From: Bolinopsis microptera
Lineage: Eukaryota > Ctenophora > Tentaculata > Lobata > Bolinopsidae
DNA: 64,000 bases
Direction of reading: 5' to 3'
Assembly (NCBI RefSeq): GCF_026151205.1
Contig: NC_087075.1
Span: 2,826,359-2,890,358 of the forward strand
The position numbers were made by a program, and so were the translations under genes. Numbering within the stretch: position 1 is the stretch's first letter; every line of letters begins with the position of its first letter. This document shows, in pieces, positions 1 through 10,475 of this stretch. The notes beneath the pieces are model-generated. The model worked only from the letters and a program-made list of their open reading frames with translations, was not told the origin of the DNA and did not search any database.

Positions 1-1250
1 CGTTAGCTTTAGCGTTAGCTTTAGCGTTAGCTTTAGCGTTAGCTTTAGCGTTAGCTTTAGCGTTAGCTTTAGCGTTAGCTTTAGCGTTAGCTTTAGCGTT
101 AGCTTTAGCGTTAGCTTTAGCGTTAGCGTCAGTGTTAGCGTCAGCGTCAGCGTTAGCGTCAGCGTTAGCGTCAGCGTTAGCGTCAGCGTCAGCGTCAGCG
201 TTAGCGTCAGCGTCAGCGTCAGCGTCAGCGTCAGCGTCAGCGTCAGCGTCAGCGTCAGCGTCAGCGTCAGCGTCAGCGTTCGCGTCAGCGTTAGCGTCAG
301 CGTTAGCGTCAGCGTTAGCGTCAGCGTTAGCGTCAGCGTTAGCGTCAGCGTTAGCTTCAGCGTTAGCGTCAGCGTTAGCGTCAGCGTTAGCGTCAGCGTT
401 AGCGTCAGCGTTAGCGTCAGCGTTAGCGTCAGCGTTAGCGTCAGCATCAGCGTTAGCGTCAGCGTTAGCGTCAGCGTTAGCGTCAGCGTTAGCGTCAGCG
501 TTAGCGTCAGCGTTAGCGTCAGCGTTAGCGTCAGCGTTAGCATTAGCGTCATTGTTTCCGACAGTGTTAGCGTTAGCGTTAGCGTTAGCGCTAGCGTTAG
601 CGCTAGCGTTAGCGTTAGTGTCAGTGTTATCGTTAGTGTCAGCGTTATCGTTAGCATTAGTCTGAGGCAAAATCACAGTGCTGGCAAGAATGACCGTCAA
701 CATCGATGTATTTTCAGACGCTGATTCTGAATCACCCCCCATGACATATTTATAGCCGAAGGGTTAAAATGCTCTTCTGGCGAGATATTGGGGAGAAAGT
801 TACGTGATGCGTTAGCGTCAGTGTCAGCGTTATAGCGTTAGCATTAGCGTTAGCGTCAGCGTCAACGTTAGAGTTAACGTAAGCGTTACCGGCAGCGTCA
901 GCGTCAGCGTTACTGGGCCGCGCTCAGCCTGTCATTCCGCCGTTATGAACATGATACTGATAGCCTGAGGTCCCCAGGTAACATCAGCGTTACCGTCAGC
1001 ATTAACGTCGACGCTGTCGCTATCGATGACGCTATCGATAACGCTAACGCTAAAGCTAACGCTAAAGCTAACACTAAAGCTAACGCTAAAGCTAACGCTA
1101 AAGCTAACGCTAACGCTAAAGCTAACGCTAAAGCTTACGCTAAAGCTAACGCTAAAGCTAACGCTAAAGCTAACGCTAACGCTGACGCTAACGCTAACGC
1201 TAAAACGAACGCTAACGCTAACGCTAACGCTGACGCTGACGTTAGCGTTA
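1..1250. repeat. TTAGC-type hexamer satellite in two inverted arms
   Basis: Positions 1-125 alternate TTAGCG and TTAGCT hexamers. Positions 126-660 are CGTTAG/CGTCAG hexamers, and a degenerate stretch follows at about 805-910. From about 1030 to 1245 the same hexamers run as the reverse complement (CGCTAA/AGCTAA), so the block is a large inverted repeat with a unique centre at about 660-800. The long open frames here (Leu-Ala, Ser-Ala, Leu-Thr repeats) only reflect a unit divisible by three. The unit differs by one base from the animal telomere repeat TTAGGG, but this is not a telomere as such. Confidence 0.9.
911..981 (+). mobile_element. Short TIR element, family C, copy 1
   Basis: A 71-bp element opening TACTGGGCCGCGCTCAGCC and closing GGTCCCCAGGTAA, with near-inverted termini. 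It sits in the hexamer satellite. It is flanked by a 9-bp duplication, CGTCAGCGT (902-910) and CATCAGCGT (982-990), one mismatch. It is too short to code, so it is non-autonomous. The 9-bp duplication suggests Mutator-type mobilisation (inference). Confidence 0.75.
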
Positions 1251-1436
1251 GCTTGGGGTCTCCGCCAGGTATTTTTACTCTTTTGAACTAACGGACTCGT
1301 CGAACCCTGACCCTAATTTTGAACTTAATCAAGTAATGCTAACCTTATGCGCGGCCCTTTTTTTCGAGCTAGAGATTAGCAAGCTAGCTAGGTTGTATTG
1401 TAGTTATTATAATTATAAGTACTAATAGGGGGTGCA
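1251..1436. other. Short spacer, nothing recognised
   Basis: AT-rich sequence between the satellite and the first family F element. It ends in the 9-bp target duplication AGTACTAAT at 1428-1436. No gene is seen. Confidence 0.5.
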
Positions 1437-2013
1437 CGATAAAAATAAACTTGCTCGGATTTTCAAAATTTTTGTACCATTGTTTTCTAGAGACTGTGAG
1501 AATTTTCACAGTACCAAATTTGTTATACTTTTTTGGAATGATCAGTGAGTTTCGCCTAGGTGCCATATTTGATGGTGCGCGGCTTTTGGAGCAAAATTAG
1601 GTGTAAAAGTCGCGTAATTTGACGAAATTCGTTGATTTTTGTCGTATTATTCTATCATATCTTCGGTTCCTGGACATGAATCATGCTGAAAATTTGTCAG
1701 AACCTTCCAATCATACTTAACTACCGAACCTAATTTAGTTGGGAGAGATTGGCCTTGATTAAGAGGTCTAAAAATGACAAAATAGGTATAAATCCGTTGA
1801 TAACTCAAATTCTGACCATCGAAATTGCTCAAACTAATTTAGGTTCAGTAGAACATAAGTGTTTACGTACGCTGACCAAATTTCAACCAAATTGTTGTAT
1901 GGGAAGTATTATAACTTTTTGATTGTTTCCGAAATAATGTGCTGGCCGAAATAAGAGCTAAAAAACCATTCAATGGTCAGCGCGCGCGTCTTACAGTCGA
2001 TGGCACACTGCCT
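1437..2013 (+). mobile_element. TIR element, family F, copy 1 (577 bp)
   Basis: Begins AGGGGGTGCAC and ends GGCACACTGCCT, imperfect terminal inverted repeats. The flanking 9-bp duplication is AGTACTAAT (1428-1436) and AGTACTAAC (2014-2022). The body is clearly related to the copy at 3063-3506 (shared stretches such as TCTAGAGACTGTGAGAATTT). No transposase frame is present, so this is a non-autonomous element. Confidence 0.75.
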
Positions 2014-2148
2014 AGTACTAACTCAATGAACTATAGATCGACTGTAAGTGTAACCAAATCTCCGAAGCTAATATACAATATATTTTTAATTGATATTACG
2101 TGTATCAAATATAAAAGATCGGTGATATCATACTCTATTATAATTATA

Positions 2149-2895
2149 CTAGTGTAACCCGGCCTTCGGCCGGGATTTCACTGCCGCAATTAAAAAGGGT
2201 AGGAGTAATTACCCGCTGAGTCAAAACCCGCATTAGGTGACCCAATAGTTTCTTAAACAATAATCTCATAATCAGTTATTTCTTGTGGATAATTAAGTCA
2301 TTATTAGCCATGAGGCACCACATTCCATGATCATATGGTCTGAACACCGAGTATTACACCTCATCACTCCCGTCTTGAACCGCTTTCTATTTTTATTTAA
2401 ATCGTATAGAAATTAACCCTTGTTAACTCGGCACCACACCCGCCTATTATATTTGAAAACACGCATAACATTGTCGTATGAACTCTCTCTCTCTCTGCAG
2501 TCCAAACAGACCCCAAACACTAACAGTCCCCCTCCCCTAATAAGCTTATGGTATTACATTACAGCAAATCTTCCCGGGCTAACGCAATTATGACGCTACT
2601 TAAATACAGCTACATATTATACAGTAATGAGATATAGAGAGCAAGCCCCGTAATATAACTCTTGCCGTTCTGCTCAAGCCATTTTATGCAACAGTTGTGG
2701 TGCAAAACCGTCAATTAAACCACTTACCACCGGCCAATTTCAAATTTAAAACAAATTTGCTTATGGGCTTCGTCAGAGTTTTTTGGCACTATTCCAAAAA
2801 AACCAGTCCCGTAACTCTTACCGTTTTTTTTTGTATAACCGTTCGGAAATTACACACAGACAGACACACAGACACAAACACATTCTGGTGTTATT
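2149..2895 (+). mobile_element. Interspersed repeat, family A, copy 1
   Basis: Starts CTAGTGTAACCC followed by a GC-rich hairpin (CCCGGCCTTCGGCCGGG). It runs about 745 bp with an internal CT microsatellite, and ends in a CAGA/CACA microsatellite then ATTCTGGTGTTATTA. Two further copies in the same orientation lie at 33333-33939 and 47110-47860. No coding frame and no clear target duplication are seen. The class is unknown; a SINE or other non-autonomous element is possible. Confidence 0.7.
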
Positions 2896-2937
2896 AAGTT
2901 GATTACCAATTACGTCACATATTATATTTGACGGATG

Positions 2938-3042
2938 TAACTCGTCTAAATTTCTTCGAAGTAGCGCGCGCCGCTTTCTTCTCGCCCGATGGCACGTGTT
3001 ACGAAGTAGCGCATGCCGGGCCAAACCATTAACAATGGTCAA
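2938..3042 (+). mobile_element. Short TIR element, family D, copy 1
   Basis: A 105-bp element bounded by TTGACGGATGTAA and TTAACAATGGTCAA (imperfect inverted termini, TTGAC/GTCAA). The 9-bp flanking duplications are ATATTATAT (2929-2937) and ACATTATAT (3043-3051), one mismatch. The interior carries GTAGCGCGCGCCG-type GC-rich motifs shared with 8610-8741 and 9832-9947. Confidence 0.75.
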
Positions 3043-3062
3043 ACATTATATTTGATATTATT

Positions 3063-3506
3063 AGGGGGTGCACCATCAAAATAAACTTGCTCGGATTTAA
3101 AAAAATTTTGTACCATTGTTTTCTAGAGACTGTGAGAATTTTCACAATACCAAATTTGTTATACCTTTTTGGAAAGATTAGTGAGTTTCGCCAAGGTATA
3201 TTTGATGGTGCACGGCTTTTGGAGCAAAATTAGCTGTAAAAGTCGCGTAATTTGACCAAATTTGACCAAATTCGTTGATTTTTGTCGTATTATTTGGATA
3301 TATCTTCAGTTCCTTGAATGAGATCATTCTCAATATTGGCGACGACCTTCCAATAGGGCTTTCACAACTGTCCGAAAAATCAGAGGTCGGGAAGGATACT
3401 TAATATATATTTGTTTGAAGAAAATTGTGCTGGCCAAAATTAGCGCTAAAAAAGCATCCTACAGTCGGCACGCGCGGCTCACTGTCGACGCGATGGCGCA
3501 CTACCT
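3063..3506 (+). mobile_element. TIR element, family F, copy 2 (444 bp)
   Basis: Starts AGGGGGTGCACCATCA and ends GGCGCACTACCT. It is flanked by GATATTATT (3054-3062) and AATATTATT (3507-3515), a 9-bp duplication with one mismatch. It is shorter than copy 1 through internal deletion. It lies only 20 bp from a family D element. Confidence 0.75.
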
Positions 3507-3593
3507 AATATTATTATATTGATTATGTTGTAATTTTTAGGCCAGTTTTGCCGTAACTATCATTGAATTTGAAATTAGTGCCGTAACTACCAT

Positions 3594-3674
3594 TTTTAGG
3601 TTTATAACCTACCAGGACTCGCGCCGAGTTGAACTCGTCGACGGAATAAATATTTTACGAGTATCACCCGTTAA
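3594..3674 (+). mobile_element. Short element, family B, copy 1
   Basis: Starts TTTTAGGTTTATAACCTACC (imperfect hairpin at this end) and ends TTTACGAGTATCACCCGTTAA. The left duplication is AACTACCAT (3585-3593). The right copy is broken into AACT (3675-3678) and ACCAT (3774-3778) by a family C element. This copy lacks the TCCAATATATGG part present in other copies. Confidence 0.75.
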
Positions 3675-3678
3675 AACT

Positions 3679-3764
3679 TACTGGGTGGCGCTCAGCCTGT
3701 CATTCCGCCGAATCTTTATTCGGCTTTATGTTTATGAACATAATAGCCTGGGGTCCCCGGGTAA
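3679..3764 (+). mobile_element. Short TIR element, family C, copy 2, nested
   Basis: An 86-bp element, TACTGGG to GGGTAA, with an exact 9-bp duplication GTTAAAACT at 3670-3678 and 3765-3773. It landed across the right target duplication of the family B element just upstream, so family C moved after that family B copy had inserted. Confidence 0.85.
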
Positions 3765-3778
3765 GTTAAAACTACCAT

Positions 3779-5345
3779 TAGTGCTGCAGCTATCGCTAGC
3801 TTGTAGCTACGTAACTATAAACAGCTTTGCGGTACTAATACTAATGGTGACAGAGGGGTAAAAAAGAACTTTGTCGATATACACTCCTGCGCGCAGTGTT
3901 GTGACCTCCCTTAATCGTATTTTACACATATTTGGACGTTGGCAATTTATTCCATCGATAATTTTAAAGTTTTAACATTTTTATATTAAATTCTTTTTTA
4001 ATTTAGTTCTAAAACGATTAAGCATGCTTTCTGTGAAAATTTAATGTACTTTCGTAAAATAATTTTGATGTGGCAGCGATTTGAAAAGGAAATTAGTTAA
4101 AAATAATACAAAAAAATCGGACATTTTTTGATATTAAAACATGAATAACTTGGGCTGTGTTGACAGTAGAAAAATTTATTAACCTCTATCCGACAGCTTT
4201 AAAATTTTTCTACGCGCCGCGCAAATCCACGCGCGCATTTTAGCGTGTCAAAATTGTTTAAAACTAGAATTAGTTGATGAAGGAGCATAATGCAGATCAT
4301 ACGTTGTACGTGTGGCTTGAACATTATGATTTCGCGCCATTTCTTGTTTCTGCACTCGCTTTGACATTTGAACTTTCATGGCTTTAACAGCAGTTATCGA
4401 CTGACGACTTTGCTGTATTACATAGTGTACTTGGTACATAATTGATCAACGATAATAGGAGGAACCCCTGCAAGCTTTAAAGGGCTCGTGTTACTTTAAC
4501 ATCACTTTTGAATTTCACGAAAGCAGATAAAAGGTAGGTTTTCGTTGAATCAAAGTAAGCTAATATCAATTAGAACGAGTATAATTGTGTTACTTTAATA
4601 CATCGCTTGGTACTTTATTTTATAGTTAACTAACGACATTCTCGCTTTAGGTTATTTTATGTAAAACACTTTTATCATTGTTGATTGTGACTTGTCCAAT
4701 CATTGCACTAGTTTATTACAAAGATTATCAAAATCTTGCGGTAAAATTATTATACAAGCACCCATAAATGACAAAAGTCATTTAATTTCAACATTCCTCA
4801 TTGCTTTTGTGATTTCCTGCAGCTCTTACTACTGGGCAGCTCTTACTACTGGGCAGGTCGCCCCGTGGTGGTTCATGGAGGCGTCTCAAAAAAAACTGAC
4901 TGAACTATAACATATAATCTAAATATGATAAGTGCTTATTAACCTCTCTGCTTTAATTCAAACCTTTTATAGAATCTACATATGAACTTACAATGTTTTG
5001 CAGTTTTAGTGACGTTGCAGAAACTCCGGAATACTGTGGATTGGGAGGAGGAGAAAGTGATAATTCTGTTATATGGCCTGTTTCTAGGACACGATAAACT
5101 TCCTAATAAGGTATTTTTTTCAGGATACGATAAACTTTTTAATAAGGTATGATCTGTAGCTAGGACACGATTAACTTCCTAATACAGTATGTGTAGATGA
5201 TAACCTCCCTTCCTCTTCTAGATCAGATGGCTAAGTAACGGTGCAAAGACGGGTAGCTTGAGACTACCCGTTGTTACCTATAATCTAACTCACTCTTTCC
5301 ACATACGCGGCTAACCTGTTCCCGATCAATATTCAGGTAGTGGAG
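3779..5345. other. Non-coding stretch, old repeats only
   Basis: No supported gene. A 28-bp GC-rich segment at 3883-3910 recurs exactly, inverted, at 8540-8567, so both mark ends of a diverged repeat. A small hairpin (ACGGGTAG, 7-base loop, CTACCCGT) lies near 5250-5272. Open frames here are short and without coding character. Confidence 0.5.
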
Positions 5346-6513
5346 AACTTAGAGTTAGATTATTTATTCCGCTTTTTGACTTTCCCCAGTCTTCATGCTA
5401 GATTCCCGTTCATTTTAGAGCCTCATTTAATCAGTCGGCCTTACTAAAGAACCTCTCACCCTAATAAGAACACGTAACTTGAAGTCTGATCGACTACATA
5501 GCTTTCGCTACAGCACTAACACGTGCATTTACAGAGGAGCAAAAGTTTGCGGAGGCATCCTAGAACGGTACATATTTTAATATATCATGCACAGGGTGCC
5601 ATTCTGTTTGTTTGGTTCACAGCTATTTCCTACTCCTAGACTCCGTGTTCGGACTTTTGATTTCTGTACCAGTTTATCGTTAACTTAGAGTTAGATTATT
5701 TATTCCGCGTTTTGATTTTCCCCACTCTCCATGCTAGATTCCGTTCATTTTAGAGCCTCATTTAATCAGTCGGCCTTACTAAAGAACCTCTCACCCTAAT
5801 AAGAACACGTAACTTGAAGTCTGATCGACTACATAGCTTTCGCTACAGCACTAACACGTGCATTTACAGAGGAGCAAAAGTTTGCGGAGGCATCCTAGAA
5901 CGGTACATATTTTAACATATCATGCACGGGTGCCATTCTGTTTGTTTGGTTCACAGCTATTTCCTACTCCTAGACTTTTGATTTCTGTACCAGTTTATCG
6001 TTAACTTAGAGTTAGATTATTATTCCGCGTTTTGATTTTCCCCACTCTCCATGCTATTATTGCTAGATTCCTGTTCATTTTAGAGCCTCATTTAATCAGT
6101 CGGCCTTACTAAAGAACCTCTCACCCTAATAAGAACACGTAACTTGAAGTCTGATCGACTACATAGCTTTCGCTACAGCACTAAAACGTGCATTTACAGA
6201 GGAGCAAAAGTTTGTGGTGGCATCCTAGAACGGTACCTATTTTAATATATCATGCACGGGTGCCATTCTGTTTGTTTGGTTCACAGCTATTTCCTACTCC
6301 TAGACTCCGTGTTCGGATTTTTGATTCCTGTACCAGTTTATCGTTAACTTAGAGTTAGATTATTATTCCGCGTTTTGATTTTCCCCACTCTCCATGCTAT
6401 TATTGCTAGATTCCTGTTCATTTCAGAGCCTCATTTAATCAGTCGGCCTTACTAAAGAACCTCTCACCCTCTTAAGAACACGTAACTTTAAGTCTGATCA
6501 ACTACATAGCTTT
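5346..6513. repeat. Tandem repeat, ~335-bp unit, about 3.5 copies
   Basis: Unit starts (AACTTAGAGTTAGATTAT) fall at about 5346, 5682, 6003 and 6345. Copies are nearly identical apart from small indels; the last stops near 6513. Each unit holds TCAGTCGGCCTTACTAAAG and a HindIII-free AT/GC-mixed body with no long frame. High identity implies recent amplification. Confidence 0.9.
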
Positions 6514-6640
6514 CGCATACCGTTTCGTATCACGTATTTATCATCTCTCCTTCTTCAGAGACTGGCTTTATTTCAACATACCGTATCGTATCACGTTTTT
6601 ATCGTCTCTCCTTCTTCAGAGACAGGCTTTCTTTCAGCAT
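6514..6640. repeat. Two tandem copies of a ~65-bp unit
   Basis: The unit CATACCG...TATCACGT...CTCTCCTTCTTCAGAGAC...GGCTTT occurs twice, directly after the 335-bp array and before the minus-strand LINE remnant. Confidence 0.75.
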
Positions 6641-6960
6641 GGTTACCCAGAGACTTGATGGTATCAGGGTTCTCGATGTTCTGAGTAATGAATTTAGTTT
6701 TTCCCTTCATTCATTCTAAGTCCCACTGTGGCAGCAACCCTTTCTATCTCTTGCATCAGCGTCTCTGTCTCCTTTTCAGTATCTGCTATCAGAGCAATGT
6801 CATCCACAAAACCAGTGACCGATATCTTCTCCACCTTGACTCTCCTACTCCTATAAGGCTTTTAATGGTAAATCCTATTTCAGGGTGCTTGCTTAAGGCT
6901 TGTCTCATGCAATAGTCTAGGGCTATTATAATGAACAGGTACGGTATGGTGCTAACATCT
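6641..6960 (-). pseudogene. LINE reverse transcriptase remnant (palm region)
   Basis: Read on the minus strand, broken frames give PYLFIIIALDYCMRQAL, then a catalytic-type VDDIALIADTEKE box, then IERVAATVGLRMNEGKTKF. This is the order of RT motifs 4 to 6 in non-LTR retrotransposons. At least one frame change and the lack of flanking RT domains show a dead fragment. It belongs to a different lineage from the element at 10.2 kb, because the catalytic box is VDD rather than YADD. Confidence 0.7.
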
Positions 6961-8609
6961 GCAAGATCTTAAGGAGAGAGTGGCGTGACACACCCTCTGT
7001 AATCAATAAAATTTTGCGAAACAGAAATACTAAGTTTGACCCAGATTTAAAGGTCGCTAGACTGAATGCAATATTTCAGTTAACAACTCTACCTCGATTC
7101 GATGCAGTGCACAGTGGGAAAGGTTGAAGTTGACGTTCAAGCAGTCACCCTGCCGAACAAGAACTCTTTCAGGCCAAGAGGCTAGGTGACTAGAAACTCA
7201 ATCACTATATCCGTGAAACTTGTCGGGAGCACTGTTATGTGAGTTATTTTACCTTCTAAATTCCAATGAGCATGAAAATTACCCAGGTTCATGGAATGCA
7301 TGAAAATGAACAAAAATTAATATTCTCCTAAAACTAAAAGTGCTCAGAACGGTTTAAAACTGGCCGAAAAGCGTTTAGATTGGTCCTAGGACCACTCAAA
7401 CCAAGTTTGGGAATCACTGCATGTCTACAACCGATGTAACCAATGTTCCAAAATGTTCCAATTTTGTCCCAATAACTCGTTCACCAGCCTACCTCCGTTC
7501 ACCAGCATGCGCTGTGACCGTCATGGTCACGGCGCAAGATGCGCGCATTTTAAAATGCCGGGAACACATTTTAATTGCCATTGTACATTATAGTACATAG
7601 TGGACAGTGGAGTGTGTGGTCTGATACTTGCTAGTAGACAGAGGTTATATTTGAAACATTCCCGGTGCCTTCAACTGTTCTTTACTGTGCATGCACTGAC
7701 TATTTGATTGCTTAAACGAATAGGCGAGCCTTCAAAAACATTAGTTTCAATGTTTTCATAGTTTTATGATGCAAATATAATTTTTCCATTTACATAACTG
7801 ATAATACCCCCAATATCTTTTCAGTTGTGGAGGTCGGACCGAAACTGTAATCAGACACTGAACATTGACGAGGACCAATTACTCTACTCCTTCAATGATT
7901 AATAAAGATCGCTGATTGCTTTTACTAATGTATAATGTTAAAATGAAAGAGAAACTATCGAGACGAAAGAGAAAAATGCACTCATTTATTTATAGTTTTA
8001 TGTCTTAACAATGATATTCGAAAGCTAATTTTAAAAACTGGCTCTGAATCCTTGCTAAATGATTTGGGAAGGTGTAAGGGCTTAATATGCCTAGCTGTAG
8101 ACATCATTTTCAGTGGGTTTTATGAAGTTTATGATTAGAGTATATTTTGGGACTGAAATAAGCGCAAGACCTTCGACGTTTCTATTCCTACTGTTTTTTA
8201 ATTTAGCAAATATACAAACAAATTTTATACTGTCGTAAAGATAAAATATTTAGTTATCGGATAGAGACTTGAAAATTAAGTATTACAATAACCAAGCTAA
8301 AATATTCAATGTTAAACTCAAAAATTTTCACGCGTCTATGAAGAAATATTTAGTTCTGCGCGTAGTTTTTTGGTCAAATCTACGGCAAATTTTCGCCAAT
8401 TTTGTTCATAGTTTCAAAATGTTATTTAGTTGACAAATTACTTTCGGACTACATCCATATTGTTTATTTAAGTCTAAAAGAAACAACATTTATTTGACTT
8501 CAAAATTGTTCAATCTGAATACGAGCTAATTACGACGACGGGAGGTCACAACACTGCGCGCAGGAGTGATATAGACAGTTTAGATTTAAACTTGGAGCTG
8601 CAAGGCCAA
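6961..8609. other. Non-coding stretch with a hairpin and a repeat end
   Basis: No host gene. A 55-codon open stretch at about 6950-7125 reads like protein (SVINKILRNRNTKFDPDL) but was not assigned; it may be more retroelement debris. A GC hairpin, 11-bp arms with one mismatch, lies at 7509-7535. The inverted copy of the 3883-3910 segment is at 8540-8567. Confidence 0.4.
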
Positions 8610-8741
8610 TTGACGGATGTTACTCGTCTAAATTTCTTCGAAGTAGCGCGCGCCGCTTTCTTCTCGAAATATTATAATAATGGCCCGACGGCAAGTGCTA
8701 CGAAGTAGCGCGCGCCGGGCCAGACCATTAACAATGGTCAA
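8610..8741 (+). mobile_element. Short TIR element, family D, copy 2
   Basis: A 132-bp element, TTGACGGATGTTA to TTAACAATGGTCAA, with an exact 9-bp duplication CAAGGCCAA at 8601-8609 and 8742-8750. It is the longest of three copies and the best-defined one. Confidence 0.85.
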
Positions 8742-8876
8742 CAAGGCCAAGGGTGATTCTCAAAATATTGAGTTATTTTTATATAGAGTCATTGTGACAT
8801 TATGTGTATACTGTTTGAAAATTTTATTTGTTCCCAGGAAACCTTACCGTTAGAAGCCGAGAAGCTGCAAAGAGAA

Positions 8877-8902
8877 GGGGGAAGGGGGGAGGGGGAGGGG
8901 GG
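8877..8902 (+). other. G-rich tract, quadruplex-capable
   Basis: Four or more runs of four to six G separated by single or double A. It lies next to a solitary copy of the family H terminus (CCCAGGAAACCTTACCG, near 8835). Confidence 0.5.
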
Positions 8903-9325
8903 TTGATGGCGAGTTATGCTTAAGTCTTTAAACTGCTCGTTGTATTGGTTTTATGTATATCGAATCGCATGACTTGTGACGAAATACCAAATTAGAGATA
9001 GTACAAGCCAAACGAATACAAGACAAGGAAGACAAGGATATCTCGTGTCACAGATCATATGCACCTGTTGCAGCCAGTCGACAGACCATGGTCGCTATAA
9101 TTGAGCTCTAAAGTGACATTAAGTGACCGGTGAGCCAAACTCCTTGTCAAATTATGTTTTGAATTATACGACCCAATCATAAGGTAAAAAGTGTAAGCTG
9201 TATTTTAACGGCTAACTTTCATCTAAGTCATCTAAGTTTGGAGGAATAGTACGGCTACTTTTGTGATTCTCTTTAAAGTCTTGAACCAAAATATGAAATA
9301 CCCTGCTACGCGTCAACTGGGCCTA

Positions 9326-9688
9326 CCCAGGAAACCTTACCGTTAGGGGCCTAACTTCGGAAGTAAAAGAGATAGAAACGTCTGGTTTTCAACAAAATGT
9401 TCGCCTTTTAAAAATAACGTTTCCCCCAGGAGGAAAATTCAAAACAATGTAGATTTTGAATTATCGCGAAAAGTCATATTTAGGCCTTATAAAACTGCGC
9501 AGCTTTAACTTTGCAGATTCTTGTTCTCTGATTGGCTGAATCGTATCACGTGGTACGTGGTACGATTGCATTCTTGGAATAATTGAAGCGTGCAAATGCA
9601 ATGAACTAACGAGCGCGCGCGGAGTTCAACAAGCTGTGAAAAGGCGATCACCCTGTAGTAATATCCCCTGCCGGTAAGGTTTCCTGGG
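9326..9688. mobile_element. TIR element, family H (363 bp)
   Basis: Perfect 17-bp terminal inverted repeats: CCCAGGAAACCTTACCG at 9326-9342 and its reverse complement at 9672-9688. The interior has no open frame. A target duplication was not clear. The same terminus occurs alone near 8835. Confidence 0.75.
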
Positions 9689-9699
9689 TTATACTAATG

Positions 9700-9792
9700 T
9701 TAACGGGTGATACTCGTAAAATATCTGTTCCATATATTGGACCATCGACGAGTCCAACTCGGCGCGCGTCCTGGTAGGTTGTAAACCTACAA
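9700..9792 (-). mobile_element. Short element, family B, copy 2
   Basis: Reverse orientation: TTAACGGGTGATACTCG to AGGTTGTAAACCTACAA. The 8-bp duplication TACTAATG lies at 9692-9699 and 9793-9800. It is inserted a few bases beyond the family H element. Confidence 0.8.
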
Positions 9793-9831
9793 TACTAATG
9801 GTGATTGCGTTGTTACACATTAATGAAAGTT

Positions 9832-9947
9832 TTGACCATTGTTAATGATCCGGCCCGGCGCGCGCTACTTTGTAGCACTTGCCATTTCGAGAAGAAAGCG
9901 GCGCGCGCTACTTCGAAGAAATTTAGCTGATGAGTAACATCCGTCAA
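9832..9947 (-). mobile_element. Short TIR element, family D, copy 3
   Basis: Reverse orientation: TTGACCATTGTTAATG to GTAACATCCGTCAA, with the shared GCGCGCGCTACTT motifs. No matching flanking duplication was found, so this copy is older or rearranged. Confidence 0.7.
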
Positions 9948-10001
9948 CGCTTAGCTTGTTGACCTGGGATATCCTACTTTTGTGTTCATAACCATATTTG
10001 T

Positions 10002-10032
10002 TACTGGGCCGCGCTCAGCCTGTCATTCCGCC
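10002..10032 (+). mobile_element. Family C element, 5' half only
   Basis: TACTGGGCCGCGCTCAGCC followed by TGTCATTCCGCC. It then breaks into unrelated sequence; the right terminus is missing. Confidence 0.6.
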
Positions 10033-10239
10033 TTTATTTATTGACATCCTTCAGTCTCCAAAACGAGGTGTGGAGGTAAATTAACTTTGAGCCTTGTTTT
10101 GGCGACTGCTTAATCGATGGGCAAGTAGGTATTTGTTTTTTAGCAGTGTTGAACATTGAAACAATTATAAAATGTTTATTTTTATCTCATATAACGTACA
10201 ATATGAATGACATATGCTATATATAGAAACATTTTGTTA

Positions 10240-10475
10240 CTTTAGCATCTGCCAGAAAGTTGCAAAGACACATTCTGGTAGGGGACTTTAATTTGGCTTC
10301 GATTTCTTGGCCAGATGGTCAGTCATCTTGTCAGCTACACTCTAGCTTTGTAAATTTTCTCACTGATGACCTCGGACATACACAACTTATTAGTTTCCCT
10401 ACTCACAAGTCAGGCAACACCTTAGATCTTGTGTTCACTAACATTCAGAACCTATTAAGAATGTTAAAGTTTTAG
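10240..10475 (+). pseudogene. LINE endonuclease, C-terminal part, 5'-truncated
   Basis: The frame reads HILVGDFNLASISWPDG, the GDFN box of the APE-type endonuclease of non-LTR retrotransposons, then a stretch ending LDLVFTNIQNLLR. An in-frame TAG at 10224-10226 with no homologous residues before about 10240 marks the 5' truncation usual for LINE insertions. The frame ends at a stop (10473-10475). The missing SDH box of the same domain is found in the next frame, so one base has been lost near 10455-10466. The first residue comes from TTG, not a true start. Confidence 0.8.

Noticed and set aside
132-1286. Long open frames of Leu-Ala, Ser-Ala and Leu-Thr repeats
   Set aside because: They are translations of the hexamer satellite; the first codons are GTG and no splice or codon-use evidence supports a gene.
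9832-9947. Hammerhead-ribozyme core (CTGATGAG) in a family D copy
   Set aside because: The required downstream GAAA box and pairing stems are absent, and the other copies lack the motif.
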